64,000 nucleotides of DNA from Bog-756 sp963730685 (GCA_963730685.1 CAVSSP010000004.1:1736001-1800000), one strand, 5' to 3'. Positions 8,792 through 18,123 are shown, numbered from the stretch's first letter. A program made the numbers and translations. Notes: generated by a model not told the origin, from the sequence alone.

Positions 8792-10227
8792 TCAGAGCTG
8801 CAAGGACTTCACCTCGAGGTACTCCTCGAGCCCGAACGCTCCGAACTCCCTCCCGTTGCCGGACTGCTTGTAGCCGCCGAACGGCGCCAGCGGGTTGAAC
8901 CCACCCCCGTTGACCTCGACCTGTCCGGTCCGGAGGCGGCGCGCCACTGCCTCGGCCCGATCGCGGTCGCCGGACCACACTCCCCCGGCCAGTCCGTAGT
9001 CGGTGTCGTTGGCGATCTCGACCGCCTCCTCCTCGGAGTCGTAGGGCATGATCACCAGCACCGGTCCGAAGATCTCCTCCCGGGCGATCGTCATGTCCCT
9101 GGTGACCGAGGAGAAGACCGTCGGCCGGACGAAGTAGCCCTCCCCGAGCCCGTCGGGTGCGTCGGGACCGCCGGTGAGGAGGGTGGCCCCCTCGCCGAGC
9201 CCTTTTTCGATGTAGCCCGCGCACCCGGTCGCGCTGGACGGCGGACACCAACGGGCCCAACCTCGTGTCGCCGTCGAACGGGTCACCGAGCGTAAATCCC
9301 TCGGCGGTGGCGGTGGCCAGCTCCTCGACCTCGGCCAACCGTTCGCGTGGGACGAGCATGCGGGTCAGGGCACTGCAGGTCTGACCGGAGTTGAAATAGC
9401 ACTTCCCCACGCCGTCGGGTACGGCCTTGGCCAGGTCGGCGTCGTCGAGGATGACGTTGGCCGACTTCCCCCCGAGCTCCAGGGCCACCCGCTTGACCGT
9501 GGCCGCCGCCACCTCGGACACCCTCCTGCCGGCGCGGGTGGAGCCGGTGAACGACATCATGTCGACGCCGTCGTGGCCGGCGAGGGCCTCGCCCACCACC
9601 GGCCCGAACCCGGTCACCAGATTGAACACCCCGGCCGGCAGACCCACCTCGTCGAAGATGTCGGCGAGTACGAACGCATTCAGGGGTGCCACCTCGCTGG
9701 GTTTGAGGACGACCGTGCAGCCGGCGGCCAACGCCGGGGCCACTTTGGCGGCGATCTGGTGCAGCGGGTAGTTCCACGGGGTGATGGCGCCGACCACCCC
9801 GATCGGCTCCCGGACGATCAGTGAGTTGCCGATGGTCTGCTCCCAGGCAAACTCCTCGGCGACCTGTGCCATCGACGCGAAGGAGGTCGGTGGGCAACCC
9901 CACCTGGACCAACTGGGAGAGGATGCGCGGCATCCCCACCTCGTGGGTGATCAGGTCGGCCAGAGACTCCTTGCGGGCGTCCAGCGCCTGGCCGACCTTG
10001 GTCAACAGGGCGGTCCGCTCGGCGACGGGGACCGCGCTCCATCCCGGAAAGGCCCGGCGGGCGGCGGCCACCGCCCGGTCGATGTCCGCGGCAGTGCCCT
10101 CGGGAACGGTCCCGGCCACCTCCTCGGTGGTGGGATCGACCACCTCGATGGTCGAGGACCCGGAGGGCTCCGACCAGACCCCTCCGATATAGAGCTTGTC
10201 CCGCACTTCCTTCTTCATCGACGGCAT
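8792..10227 (-). CDS. Aldehyde dehydrogenase (needs two frameshifts)
   Basis: NAD(P)-dependent oxidation of an aldehyde to an acid. Read across three frames it gives a normal-length protein of about 477 residues. The catalytic pieces are all present: TPWNYPLHQIAAKVAPALAAG, ELGGK with the general-base Glu, GQTC with the nucleophile Cys, EEIFGPVL and FGGYKQSG. Frame changes occur near 9890 and near 9215-9235, and each corresponds to one extra base. Because the product is otherwise complete, sequence error is more likely than decay. The start at 10227 has a well-placed AAGGGAG site; a GTG at 10263 is the longer alternative. The gene is convergent with the SDR/flavoprotein operon. Confidence 0.85.
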
Positions 10228-10315
10228 CGGACTCCCTTGCGTGGTGTGAACCTTTGTACCCACTCTAGGGAGATCCCCCCGGGTTCCGCGGCTGGGCGGA
10301 GTGAGCGGATCCTCC

Positions 10316-10352
10316 CTTATCGGCGTGAGCTGCCCTCTCTTATCGAAGTGAG
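10316..10352. promoter_or_regulatory. Direct repeat CTTATCGNNGTGAG, two copies
   Basis: Two 14-bp copies (10316-10329 and 10339-10352) start 23 bp apart in the divergent region between the aldehyde dehydrogenase and TetR genes. On the minus strand each copy contains GATAAG, a -10-like element. A little further on, TTGTT...AACAA at about 10370-10387 forms an inverted repeat. This is a plausible operator region for the adjacent TetR protein, by position only. Confidence 0.45.
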
Positions 10353-10449
10353 TGGCTTCTCGCCGACAATTGTTTCGCGTTTAACAAACAGCCGGTATGC
10401 AACTGCCGTCGTCCCGAGGGCCGCGTTGCATAACGATTCCGATATATCT

Positions 10450-11259
10450 ATGGTGACGGCACAGCCACCGAGCGATGCACCCGGGGGGAACGTGGCCCAG
10501 ACCCAACAGCAGCGAAAAGAGGAGACCCGGGCCAGGTTGCTGTCCGCGGCCGCCGACCTCTTCGCCGAGCAGGGCATCGACGCCGTCTCGGTGGACGCCG
10601 TGGCCGAGGCGGCCGGGCGGACCTCGGGGTCCGTCTATGCCCACTTCGGCAGCAAGCAGGGGCTCTTGCTGGCCCTGCTCGACTCATGGAAGGCATCGGT
10701 GCTGACCGTCCTGTTCGCCGAAGTCGCCGTCACCGACACCCCGTCCGGGCAGCTGGCGGCGGTATGGGAGAACCTGGCCGACACCTCGGACGACCGTCGG
10801 GGGCGATGGTCCCTCCTCGAGCACGAGCTCTGGCTGCGGGCGGCCCGTGATCCCGAGGTGGCGGACGTGATCCGCGTCCGCAACGCCGAAGCCGCGGCGT
10901 CACAGCGCCCGCCAACTGGCCGGATGGGCATCGACGGTCGAGGCCCATCCGGTAGCCGATGCCCGATGAGCTGGCGGTCCTGGTGAAGGCCATGCTCACC
11001 GGGCTGGCCATGCAGCGCCGCCTCGAGCCCGACTCGGTCACCGACGACCTGCGCTCTGCGCGGCCTGTCCGCGCTGCTGGGACTTCCCGAGTCATCCACC
11101 TCGCCGCCACCCCCGTCGGGCTGGGGGTCGCGCCGGGGGCCCCACTCCGAACGCCCACACCTTCCTGACATCGATCCGACATCAGGACAAGATCCGACAT
11201 CACGACAAGATCCGACATCACGACAAGATCCGACATCACGACAAGGAGAAACACCATGA
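10450..11259 (+). CDS. TetR/AcrR-family regulator (needs three frameshifts)
   Basis: The N-terminal DNA-binding domain is clear: TRARLLSAAADLFAEQGIDAVSVDAVAEAAGRTSGSVYAHFGSKQGLL contains the TetR helix-turn-helix ending in YxHF. The C-terminal ligand domain continues through three single-base frame changes, near 10909, 10963 and 11055, and returns to the original frame. The end of that frame runs through the 18-bp repeats as a DPTSRQ-repeat tail and stops in an ATGA overlap with the next gene. It probably controls the aldehyde dehydrogenase and/or the nitronate monooxygenase. The start at 10450 or a GTG at 10492 are both possible. Confidence 0.75.
11173..11244. repeat. Four tandem copies of an 18-bp unit
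   Basis: The unit GATCCGACATCACGACAA is present four times; the first copy has one mismatch (CAGG for CACG). The array ends 11 bp before the nitronate monooxygenase ATG, and its last A's form part of the AAGGAG ribosome site. In the TetR frame the array encodes DPTSGQ once and DPTSRQ three times. It could be a regulator-binding array or a coding repeat. Confidence 0.9.
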
Positions 11260-12378
11260 ACACCGAGATCCGCCAGAGGCTGGGCATCGAGTTCCCCATC
11301 TTCGCCTTCACCCACTGCCGCGACGTTGTGGCCGCGGTGACCAACGCCGGTGGGATCGGCGTCCTCGGAGCGATCGCCTTCACCCCCGAGCAGCTCGAGG
11401 TCGAGCTCACGTGGATCGACGAGCACGTCGGCGACCGCCCCTACGGGGTCGACATCGTGATCCCGGCCAAGTACGAGGGCATGGACGAGATGGACCCCGA
11501 CAAGCTCGAGGCCCAGATCCGTGCACTGGTGCCCGCCGAGCACAAGGAGTTCGCCCTCAAGATCCTGGCCGACCACCACGTGCCGGAGATCCCGGCCGAA
11601 GAGCAGCGCTCCAACGGGATGATCGGGTGGACTGCGGCCCATGCGGCCGGCCTCATCGACGTCGCCCTCCGCCATCCCAACGTCAAGCTGATTGCCAACG
11701 CGCTTGGCACCCCCCCGCCGGACGTGGTGGAAAAGGTGCAGGGTGCGGGGCTGATGATCGGCGCCCTGGCCGGCTCGGTCAAGCACGCGCTCAACCACAA
11801 GGCCGCCGGATCTGGACTTCATCATCTGCCAGGGTTCTGAAGGCGGTGGCCACACCGGCGACGTCGGGAGCATCGTCTTGTGGCCCGAGGTCATCGACGC
11901 GGTCGCCCCCATCCCGGTGCTGGCCGCCGGTGGCGTCGGCAGCGGGCGCCAGATGGCGGCGGCCCTCGCTCTCGGCGCCCAGGGCGTGTGGTCCGGCACG
12001 CTGTGGCTGACCGTCGAGGAGGCGGACATCCCGCCCAAGCAGATGGAGACCTACCTGGCCGCGTCCAGCCGAGACACCGTCCGCTCCCGCTCGTTCACCG
12101 GAAAGCCGTGCCGGATGCTCAAGAACGACTGGACCGAGGCGTGGGAGGCCGAGGACACGCCGGACCCGCTGCCGATGCCCCTCCAGATGATGGTGGCCAT
12201 CGAGGCGGTGTCGCGAGGGCACCGCTATCCCGAGCAGGCCCGCGACGTGAACTTCAACCCGTGCGGACAGGTGATCGGCCGTGCCACCACGGTGCGCAAG
12301 GCCAAAGACGTCGTCTTCTCGATGGTCGAGGAGTACATCGAGGCCACCGAGCGCCTGCAGTCGGTCGTGGAGGTCTGA
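11256..12378 (+). CDS. Nitronate monooxygenase / NAD(P)H-flavin oxidoreductase (one frameshift)
   Basis: FMN-dependent TIM-barrel protein of the 2-nitropropane dioxygenase family, about 373 residues once one extra base near 11805-11812 is removed. It has the N-terminal IEFPIFAF...VTNAGGIGVLGA, then GSEGGGHTGDVG with the conserved flavin-contacting loop and catalytic His region, and VLAAGGVGSGRQMAAALALGAQGVWSGT as the phosphate-binding end of the barrel. Family members oxidise alkyl nitronates or reduce quinones and enoyl groups; the substrate is unknown. AAGGAG lies 8 nt before the ATG. It overlaps the TetR stop and is probably co-transcribed with it. Confidence 0.85.
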
Positions 12379-12385
12379 GCCGGCC

Positions 12386-12420
12386 CCACGTCGGGGCGCC
12401 GACCGCGCCCACCGACGTGG
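12386..12420 (+). terminator. Perfect 9-bp stem-loop after the nitronate monooxygenase gene
   Basis: CCACGTCGG and its exact complement CCGACGTGG flank a 17-nt loop, starting 7 bp after the stop. No T-run follows, so if it terminates transcription it does so without a classical U-tract, as is common in high-GC actinobacteria. The truncated ABC ATPase begins immediately after it. Confidence 0.5.
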
Positions 12421-12427
12421 ACCGTCG

Positions 12428-13017
12428 GTGTTCATCCAGGACCTGTTCGCCTCCCTCGACCCGAGGATGCCCGATCGCCGAGTCGATCGCCGAACCACTG
12501 CGCCTCACGGCCAGTGGGACGCGTCACCGGCCGCTCCCGCGTGGCGGGGCCCTCCGACTGGTGGGCCTCGAACCGCGGGACGCCAACCGGTTCCCCAACG
12601 AGTTCGCCGGCCAGCAGCGTCAACGGGTCGGCATCGCCAGGGCGCTGATCCTCGACCCCGAGATGCTGGTCCTCGACGGGCCCGTGTCCGCGCTCGACGT
12701 CTCGATCCAGGCCGGAGTGGTGCACCTGCTGGAGGACCTCCAAGAAGGACTGGGGATCGCCCACCTGTCCATCGCCCACACGACCTGTCGGTGGCCCGAC
12801 ACATCTCGGGCCGGGTGGCGATGATGGATCTCGGGCCCATCGTCGAGATCGGCACCCGATCGGATGTGTCTACGAGCGCCCCGAGCACCCCTACACCCAG
12901 GCGCTGCTGTCGGCCGCGCCGGATCCCGACCGGATCAAGGAGCGGTCCCGGCCCGCCACCGCCAGCCGGAATGGACTGCGCTCGACACTCGGCGCCCATT
13001 GTCTAGTATCACGATAG
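12428..13017 (+). pseudogene. Remnant of an Opp/Dpp-type ABC transporter ATPase
   Basis: Only the second half of a peptide/nickel-type ATP-binding protein remains. Visible parts are the Q-loop region (VFIQDLFASLDPRM), a signature-like FAGQQRQRVGIARAL, Walker B (PEMLVLDGPVSALD) and the OppF-like C-terminus (PEHPYTQALLSAAPDP). The Walker A half is absent; the frame begins directly behind the hairpin that follows the upstream gene. At least three frame changes are needed, near 12470, 12780 and 12865. No permease or binding-protein gene is nearby. It cannot encode a working ATPase, so I call it a pseudogene. Confidence 0.8.
12982..13009 (+). promoter_or_regulatory. Candidate sigma70-type promoter of the carbonic anhydrase gene
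   Basis: TCGACA (five of six matches to TTGACA) and TAGTAT are separated by 16 bp. Transcription would start near 13016, giving a leader of about 78 nt before the carbonic anhydrase ATG. The call rests on consensus matching alone. Confidence 0.4.
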
Positions 13018-13093
13018 GGGTGCTAGAGAAATGGGACCCACCCCGGCACGGTCCCCGGGTCCCGATCAGCCCATCAGACAAGTGAGGTGCGCC

Positions 13094-13672
13094 ATGTCCG
13101 TACGTGAAGAGATCCTCGAGGCCAACGACCGCTACTCGGCCTCCTTCGGCCGCCTGGGTGAGCTGGCACTGCCCCCGGCCCGGCACTTCGCCATTCTCAC
13201 CTGCATGGACGCACGGCTGGACCCGGCCAAGTACGCCGGCCTGAGCGAAGGCGACGCCCATGTCATCCGGAATGCGGGTGGCCGTGCCAGCGACGATGCC
13301 ATCCGCTCCCTGGTCATCTCCCACAAGCTCCTCGGCACCCAGGAGTGGTTCGTCATCCACCACTCCAACTGCGGGATGGAGTTCTTCACCGACGACGTCA
13401 TCCGCGACCTGCTGGCCAGCAGCCTCGAGACTGCCGAGTTGGGGCCGGACGGCTTCCACGACGTCGGCACCGGTCCGGGATCGTCCGAGGCCCGGTACAT
13501 CGACTGGCTGACCATCAGCGACAACGAGCAGAGCGTGGTGGAAGACGTCACGCGCATCCGGTCCCATCCCCTCGTCCCCGGCGACATCCCCGTCTACGGG
13601 TACATCTACGACGTCGCCACCGGACGGCTGGTCGAAGTCACCGAGGCCACCAAGGCGGGCCTCCCGACCTGA
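13094..13672 (+). CDS. Beta-class carbonic anhydrase
   Basis: Zinc enzyme that interconverts CO2 and bicarbonate. The 192-residue protein carries the beta-class zinc ligands: Cys and the Asp-Arg dyad in TCMDARLD near residue 35, and His and Cys in HHSNCGM near residue 92. The motif IRNAGGRASDDAIRSL is also diagnostic and resembles the Rv1284-type group. The ATG at 13094 has a GTGAGG ribosome site. Bicarbonate supply for carboxylases is the usual role. The gene stands alone between an ABC remnant and the flavoprotein gene. Confidence 0.92.
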   Translation: MSVREEILEANDRYSASFGRLGELALPPARHFAILTCMDARLDPAKYAGLSEGDAHVIRNAGGRASDDAIRSLVISHKLLGTQEWFVIHHSNCGMEFFTDDVIRDLLASSLETAELGPDGFHDVGTGPGSSEARYIDWLTISDNEQSVVEDVTRIRSHPLVPGDIPVYGYIYDVATGRLVEVTEATKAGLPT

Positions 13673-13789
13673 GGCGGCCTTCGGACCAGGGCCCGCGCAC
13701 CCGACCGGTGCCGGTGGCTCCCCGGACCGTGGACCGGTCGGGAGGGGACGAAGCACGGAGGGCGACGCGTATCGCCGTACGCTGAGGCG

Positions 13790-15146
13790 ATGCGATTCGT
13801 GATCATCGGTGGGGGTCCAGCAGGCAACCAGGCGGCCACCCACGCCGCCATGCTCGGCGTGGACGTCACCCTCATCGAGCGGGATGTGGTCGGCGGGGCT
13901 GCCAACCTGTGGGACTGCATCCCGTCCAAGGCGATGATCGCCACCGGTGGCGTGATGTCGACGCTACGGAGGATCGAGGGGATGGGCGTCGTGGGTGCCC
14001 GAGGTTCCATCGACCTCGAGATGCTCCGCCACCGGATCACGTCGATCGTGGCCAGCCTCGAGGAGACCAACGAGAAGATCCTGCACAGCCAGGGTGTCGA
14101 GGTGGTCCGGGGCTCGGCCCGGCTGCTGGACGACCACACGGTGGTCGCCGACACGGCCGGCGGTGAGCGGACGTTCGAGGCCGACGCCATTCTTCTCAGC
14201 ACCGGGAGTCGGCCGAGGGTGCCCGAGTGGGCGGCACTCGATGCCGACCGGATCCTGTGCACCCGCGATGCCTATCCGCCCGCGGTGCTCCCCGACCACG
14301 TGGTGGTCATCGGGTCGGGTGTGACCGGAGTGGAGTTCGTCCATCTCTTCTCGTCGCTCGGCTGCGAGGTCACCTTGATCGTGAGCCGCCAGCAGGTGCT
14401 CCCCCAAAAGGACCCTGAGGTGGCGGCGGTGCTGGAGGCGGATTTCACCCGACGGGGAGTCCACCTCTTGAAGGGTGCCCGGGCCATCGCCGCCGATCGC
14501 ACCGACGGACGGGGTCCTGGTCTCGAGCGACGACGGCCGGAAGGTGGCGGGATCCCACGCCCTCTTGGCCATCGGATCGATCCCCAACTCGGAGGGGTTG
14601 GGACTCGAGGATGCCGGGGTGACGGTCGGCGCCGGGGGGTACGTACCGATCAACCGGCACTGCCAGACCTCGGTCCCCCATATCTTCGCCGCCGGCGACC
14701 TCTCGGGAAAGCTCCCGCTCTCCTCGGTGGCGTGGATGCAGGGTCGCCAGGTGGCCGACTACGTCGTGGTGGGCCACACCGCCTCCCACCGCCATCCGAA
14801 CTACGAGAGTGCACCGTCGGCGATCTTCACCGAGCCCGAGATTGCCGACGTAGGACTGGCCGAGGCCGAGGCCTTCGCCCAAGGCCGGAAGATCCGTGTC
14901 ACCAAGGTGCCGTTCGCCGCCAGCGCACGGGCCCTCATCGACAACGACTCCCGGGGCTTCGTCAAGGTCATCACCGACCCGTCCACCGGGATCGTGCTCG
15001 GCGGCTCGATCGTCGGTCGGAATGCATCCGAGCTCATCTCGGTGTTGGCGGTGGCGGTCACCGGCCGTCTCAAGGTGGCCGACATCATCGAATCGATGTT
15101 GGTCCACCCGACCCTGGCCGAGGCGCTGGCCGAAGCGGCCGACTAG
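13790..15146 (+). CDS. LpdA/SthA-like pyridine-nucleotide flavoprotein (one frameshift)
   Basis: FAD- and NAD(P)H-binding protein of the dihydrolipoamide-dehydrogenase fold, about 451 residues after removal of one extra base near 14500-14512. It shows the FAD motif GGGPAGNQAA, the NAD motif GSGVTGVEF, the second FAD motif IFAAGDLSG and a C-terminal dimerisation domain. The disulfide motif is altered: GGAANLWDCIPSK has one Cys where dihydrolipoamide dehydrogenases have CxxxxC. That excludes classical disulfide chemistry and fits the LpdA-type NAD(P)H:quinone reductases of mycobacteria or SthA-like transhydrogenases. The usual C-terminal HP is present as HPTLAEA. Confidence 0.85.
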
Positions 15147-15202
15147 CGAGGCGGCAGGCGGGCAGGGCGGAGCAGGCAGGGCGGAGCGGTCAGGACCCCG
15201 GC

Positions 15203-15252
15203 AAAAAAACCGGGCCCGGAGCAAGCCGGCGGAAACCTGCTCAACGGGCCCG
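15203..15252 (-). terminator. Intrinsic terminator downstream of purU
   Basis: Read on the minus strand, CGGGCCCG pairs with a second CGGGCCCG, with GAGCA/TGCTC extending the stem inside, and seven T's follow directly. This is a textbook rho-independent terminator for purU. On the plus strand the run is A's before the stem, so it should not terminate the flavoprotein transcript efficiently. Confidence 0.85.
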
Positions 15253-15323
15253 ATTGCCTGAGGGTCTACCCGTCCGGACCGGTCTCAAACCGTCCGGGCA
15301 GAACATCGCTCTGACCTCGGGTG

Positions 15324-16175
15324 TTAGGCAAAGACCACGGTCCGATTGCCGTTGAGCAGGACCCGGTCCTCGAGGTGCCAGCGGAGACCGCGAGCCAGCA
15401 CGGCGCGCTCGATGTCCCGACCGATCCGCATCAGCTCTTCCACCGTGTCGGCGTGATCGATGCGGGTGGTGTCCTGCTCGATGATGGGGCCGGCGTCCAA
15501 CTCCGCAGTCACGTAGTGGCAGGTGGCCCCGATCAATTTCACGCCCCGCTCGAAGGCCTGATGGTACGGGCGGGCCCCGGCGAACGACGGGAGGAAGCTG
15601 TGGTGGATGTTGATGATGCGTCCCGGGAGCCGGGCGCAGAGGTCGGCCGGGAGGATCTGCATGAACCGGGCCAGCACCATCACGTCACCACCGACGTCCC
15701 CGAACAGGGCCGCCACCTCGTCGAACGCCTCCTCCTTCCGGCCCTGGTCGAAGGGGATGTGGCGGAAGGCAACGCCATGCCATTCCACGAGCGACCGAAG
15801 GTCGGGATGGTTCCCGATCACCATCGGGATGTCGCAGGGGAGGTCGCCGTTGCGCCATTGGTGGAGGAGATCAGCCACACAGTGGTCCTCCCGGCTGACC
15901 AGCACGACCACCCGCTTCCGTGACCCGGTATCACTCAGGTGCCAGTCGAGGTGGAAGGCGGCAGCGACCTCGGCGAAGCGCCCGGCGAACTCCTCGGGTC
16001 CGAACGGGAGGCTGTCGGCCAGTACCTCGATCCGTTGGAAGAACATTCCGGTGGCGAGGTCCCCGTGCTGGGCGGCTTCCACGACCCACCCACCGTGCGC
16101 GGCGATGAACCCGGTGACCGCCGCCACGATGCCGGTGCCGTCGGGACAAGTGACCGTGAGTATGAGACGACGCAT
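15324..16175 (-). CDS. purU: Formyltetrahydrofolate deformylase
   Basis: Hydrolyses 10-formyl-THF to formate and THF, balancing one-carbon pools and supplying formate to PurT-type purine synthesis. The 283 residues comprise an N-terminal ACT domain (about 1-80, LTVTCPDGTGIVAAVTGFIAAHGGWVVEAAQ) and a formyltransferase-fold domain with the catalytic Asn-His-Asp set: the HH of RIINIHHSFLPSFAGARPYHQA, and ELDAGPIIEQD. Length and order match PurU. The ATG at 16175 begins the ACT domain. A strong terminator follows, and the gene is divergent from the CsbD gene. Confidence 0.95.
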   Translation of the reverse strand: MRRLILTVTCPDGTGIVAAVTGFIAAHGGWVVEAAQHGDLATGMFFQRIEVLADSLPFGPEEFAGRFAEVAAAFHLDWHLSDTGSRKRVVVLVSREDHCVADLLHQWRNGDLPCDIPMVIGNHPDLRSLVEWHGVAFRHIPFDQGRKEEAFDEVAALFGDVGGDVMVLARFMQILPADLCARLPGRIINIHHSFLPSFAGARPYHQAFERGVKLIGATCHYVTAELDAGPIIEQDTTRIDHADTVEELMRIGRDIERAVLARGLRWHLEDRVLLNGNRTVVFA

Positions 16176-16281
16176 CCGTTCATCATGGTCTGCGCCGAAC
16201 GTCCACGTTTGCCGGGGGGCCCGGCGGGTAGGTGGTGAACGACCGCAACACCAATGCGAACACCGGAAAGTGAGCACACCG

Positions 16282-16437
16282 ATGACTGGAACCGACGACC
16301 TCAAGGGACGGGCGAAGGAAGCGGCCGGCGACCTCACCGGCAACGAGAAGCTGCAGCGCGAGGGCAAGGTCGACCAGGCCAAGGGCAAGGTCAAAGAGAC
16401 AGTGGACAAGGTGGCCGACAAGGTGACCCCGGACTGA
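16282..16437 (+). CDS. CsbD-family small stress protein
   Basis: A 51-residue, highly charged protein with two degenerate CsbD motifs: DDLKGRAKEAAGDLTGNEKL and the following GKVDQAKGKVKETVDKVADK. CsbD proteins are general-stress proteins of unknown mechanism, often controlled by SigB-type sigma factors; no such promoter is obvious here. It is followed by a regulator cluster with STAS and GAF-ANTAR domains, which would suit a stress setting. Confidence 0.88.
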   Translation: MTGTDDLKGRAKEAAGDLTGNEKLQREGKVDQAKGKVKETVDKVADKVTPD

Positions 16438-16720
16438 CCGGCCCTGGGGGTTCACCGGCGGGCAGGTGAACGCTCGACCTCTCCAGCCACCGGCGGTTTG
16501 CTGGCCCGACAACGAATAGTGCGCCTCCAGCGCTATGCGCCGACTCTGCGCGGGTGTACGATGATCTCACCTTCTATAGCGAGGGATCTGTAGGGAACGG
16601 TAACTGTCGTCCCCGACAACCTTGGAGGGAACGAGCTCGTGTCGAGTCGCTCGCTATCGCCCGAAGGTGCGCCCTCCAACTCCTCCCCATTCGACGCGGA
16701 CCAGGGAGCAGGGCAGCACC

Positions 16721-17884
16721 ATGCAGATCGATGACCCCCACAACGTATTCGCCGTAGCCACCAGCGTTTCGGACGGGCAGGCGCTGCTCACGGTGCGGGG
16801 TGAGGTCGACCACATCCACGCCCCCGTGCTGGAGTATTCCCTGAACGCGCTCATCGACCAGGGTCATCGGGACCTCGTGGTCGATCTGTCAGGCGTCGAC
16901 TTCCTGGACTCCTCCGGATTGAAGGTCCTCGAAGCCGCGGTGCACAGACTCGAACGGGCCGAAGGCTCTCTGGCTCTCCGGTCTCCGTCGCCCATCGTCA
17001 GGCGACTGCTGGGCATCGTCGGTCTGGATGATGTGATCCACGTCGAGCGGTCGGTGGAGGACGGACATGAATCCCCGTCAGGCGCAACTGATACCCAAGG
17101 GGCGGAGCTGGGGGACCTGGGCCTGGGCCTGGGCGTACGACAGCTGGTGGCGATGCCCTCCGACAACCAGGCCGTCGATGCAGCCCTCCGGATGATCGTG
17201 GCCCTGGCCGAAGCGTCGATCGGCGGCGCCGACGGCGTGAGCGTCTCCCTCCACCGGGACGGGCACCTCTCCAGCGTGGCCACCACCGACCCGACCATTG
17301 CCGAGCTGGACGCCGAGCAGTACGCCACTGGGGAGGGTCCCTGTGTGGCAGCGTCGGTGGCCGGCCACCGGTTCCACGTCGAGGCACTCGCCGAGGAGGA
17401 GCGGTGGCCTTCGTTCATCAAGGGGGCACGGACCCACGGGATCAATGCGATCCTCTCCAGTCCGCTGCTGTCTCTGAACGAACCCGTCGGCGCCCTCAAC
17501 ATCTACTCGAGGGCGCCCCGGGCGTTCTCGCCCGAGGACGAGCAGTTGGCGTCGGTCTTCACCGCTCAGGCGTCGATCGTCGTCTCGGAAGCACGGATCA
17601 GCGTCTCCACGGATGAGTTGTCACTACGCCTGACCAAAGCCCTCCACGCCCGCAAGGTGATCGCCCAGGCCCAGGGCATCATCATGGAGCGCCTCAGTCT
17701 CAACCCCGACGCCGCCTACAACGAACTCCTCGACTTCTCGCGGCAGTCCAACATCCCGTTGAGACAGCGGGCCGAGGACGTGGTGGCGGCGGCGCAGGAG
17801 AAGATGGCGGCGGCGGCGCAGGAGAAGATGGCGGCGGCGGCGCAGGAGAAGATGGCGGCGGTCGAATCCCCCGGACTTTCGTGA
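16721..17884 (+). CDS. STAS-GAF-ANTAR fusion regulator
   Basis: A 387-residue protein with three modules. Residues about 10-110 form a STAS (anti-sigma-factor antagonist) domain with the phosphorylatable serine in FLDSSGLKVL (Ser64/65). Residues about 140-285 form a GAF sensor domain (TGEGPCVAASV, GINAILSSPLL, GALNIYS). Residues about 295-355 form an ANTAR RNA-binding domain (LTKALHARKVIAQAQGIIMERL). The tail is three AAAQEKMA repeats. ANTAR proteins bind paired hairpins in nascent RNA and prevent termination. A STAS module on the same chain could link this to a partner-switching kinase. The ATG at 16721 has AGGGAGCAGGG upstream. The stop overlaps the next gene by 4 bp. Confidence 0.88.
   Translation: MQIDDPHNVFAVATSVSDGQALLTVRGEVDHIHAPVLEYSLNALIDQGHRDLVVDLSGVDFLDSSGLKVLEAAVHRLERAEGSLALRSPSPIVRRLLGIVGLDDVIHVERSVEDGHESPSGATDTQGAELGDLGLGLGVRQLVAMPSDNQAVDAALRMIVALAEASIGGADGVSVSLHRDGHLSSVATTDPTIAELDAEQYATGEGPCVAASVAGHRFHVEALAEEERWPSFIKGARTHGINAILSSPLLSLNEPVGALNIYSRAPRAFSPEDEQLASVFTAQASIVVSEARISVSTDELSLRLTKALHARKVIAQAQGIIMERLSLNPDAAYNELLDFSRQSNIPLRQRAEDVVAAAQEKMAAAAQEKMAAAAQEKMAAVESPGLS
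17786..17862 (+). repeat. Three tandem 24-bp coding repeats
   Basis: GCAGGAGAAGATGGCGGCGGCG repeats every 24 bp (cores at 17794, 17818 and 17842). It encodes AAAQEKMA three times at the C-terminus of the STAS-GAF-ANTAR protein. The third copy passes directly into the last residues of the protein. Confidence 0.92.
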
Positions 17885-18123
17885 CCGTTCGGCCCAGCCC
17901 ACTGTTGGACAGGGCCCGGCAAAACGCCGGCCTCTCCCACGGAGATCTCTTCCTGCGGTACTTCGAGCTCGGCGGTATGAGCAGCGCGTTCCAGGTGGAG
18001 GCATACGTCTGTGACCTGGTGAAGCCGAGTCCTCACGACTACGACGTCCTTGCCCATGCCCTCAACGAGCGGTTCGTCGAGCTCGGGGGCGATCATCCGG
18101 TGCCGTATGCCGCCGAGGCATGA
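17881..18123 (+). CDS. Small conserved protein coupled to the ANTAR regulator
   Basis: An 80-residue soluble protein starting with GTG in a 4-bp GTGA overlap with the upstream regulator, so translation is coupled. The sequence DLFLRYFELGGMSSAFQVEAYVCD...DYDVLAHALNERFVELG is mostly helical. From memory, similar short proteins occur next to GAF-ANTAR genes in other actinobacteria; that should be checked. No enzymatic motif is visible. Position between two ANTAR genes suggests a role in the same signalling unit. Confidence 0.72.
   Translation: MTVRPSPLLDRARQNAGLSHGDLFLRYFELGGMSSAFQVEAYVCDLVKPSPHDYDVLAHALNERFVELGGDHPVPYAAEA

Noticed and set aside
11170..11250. Antisense protein with VVMSDL repeats
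   Set aside because: It is only the complement of the 18-bp repeat inside a frame that opposes two better-supported genes.
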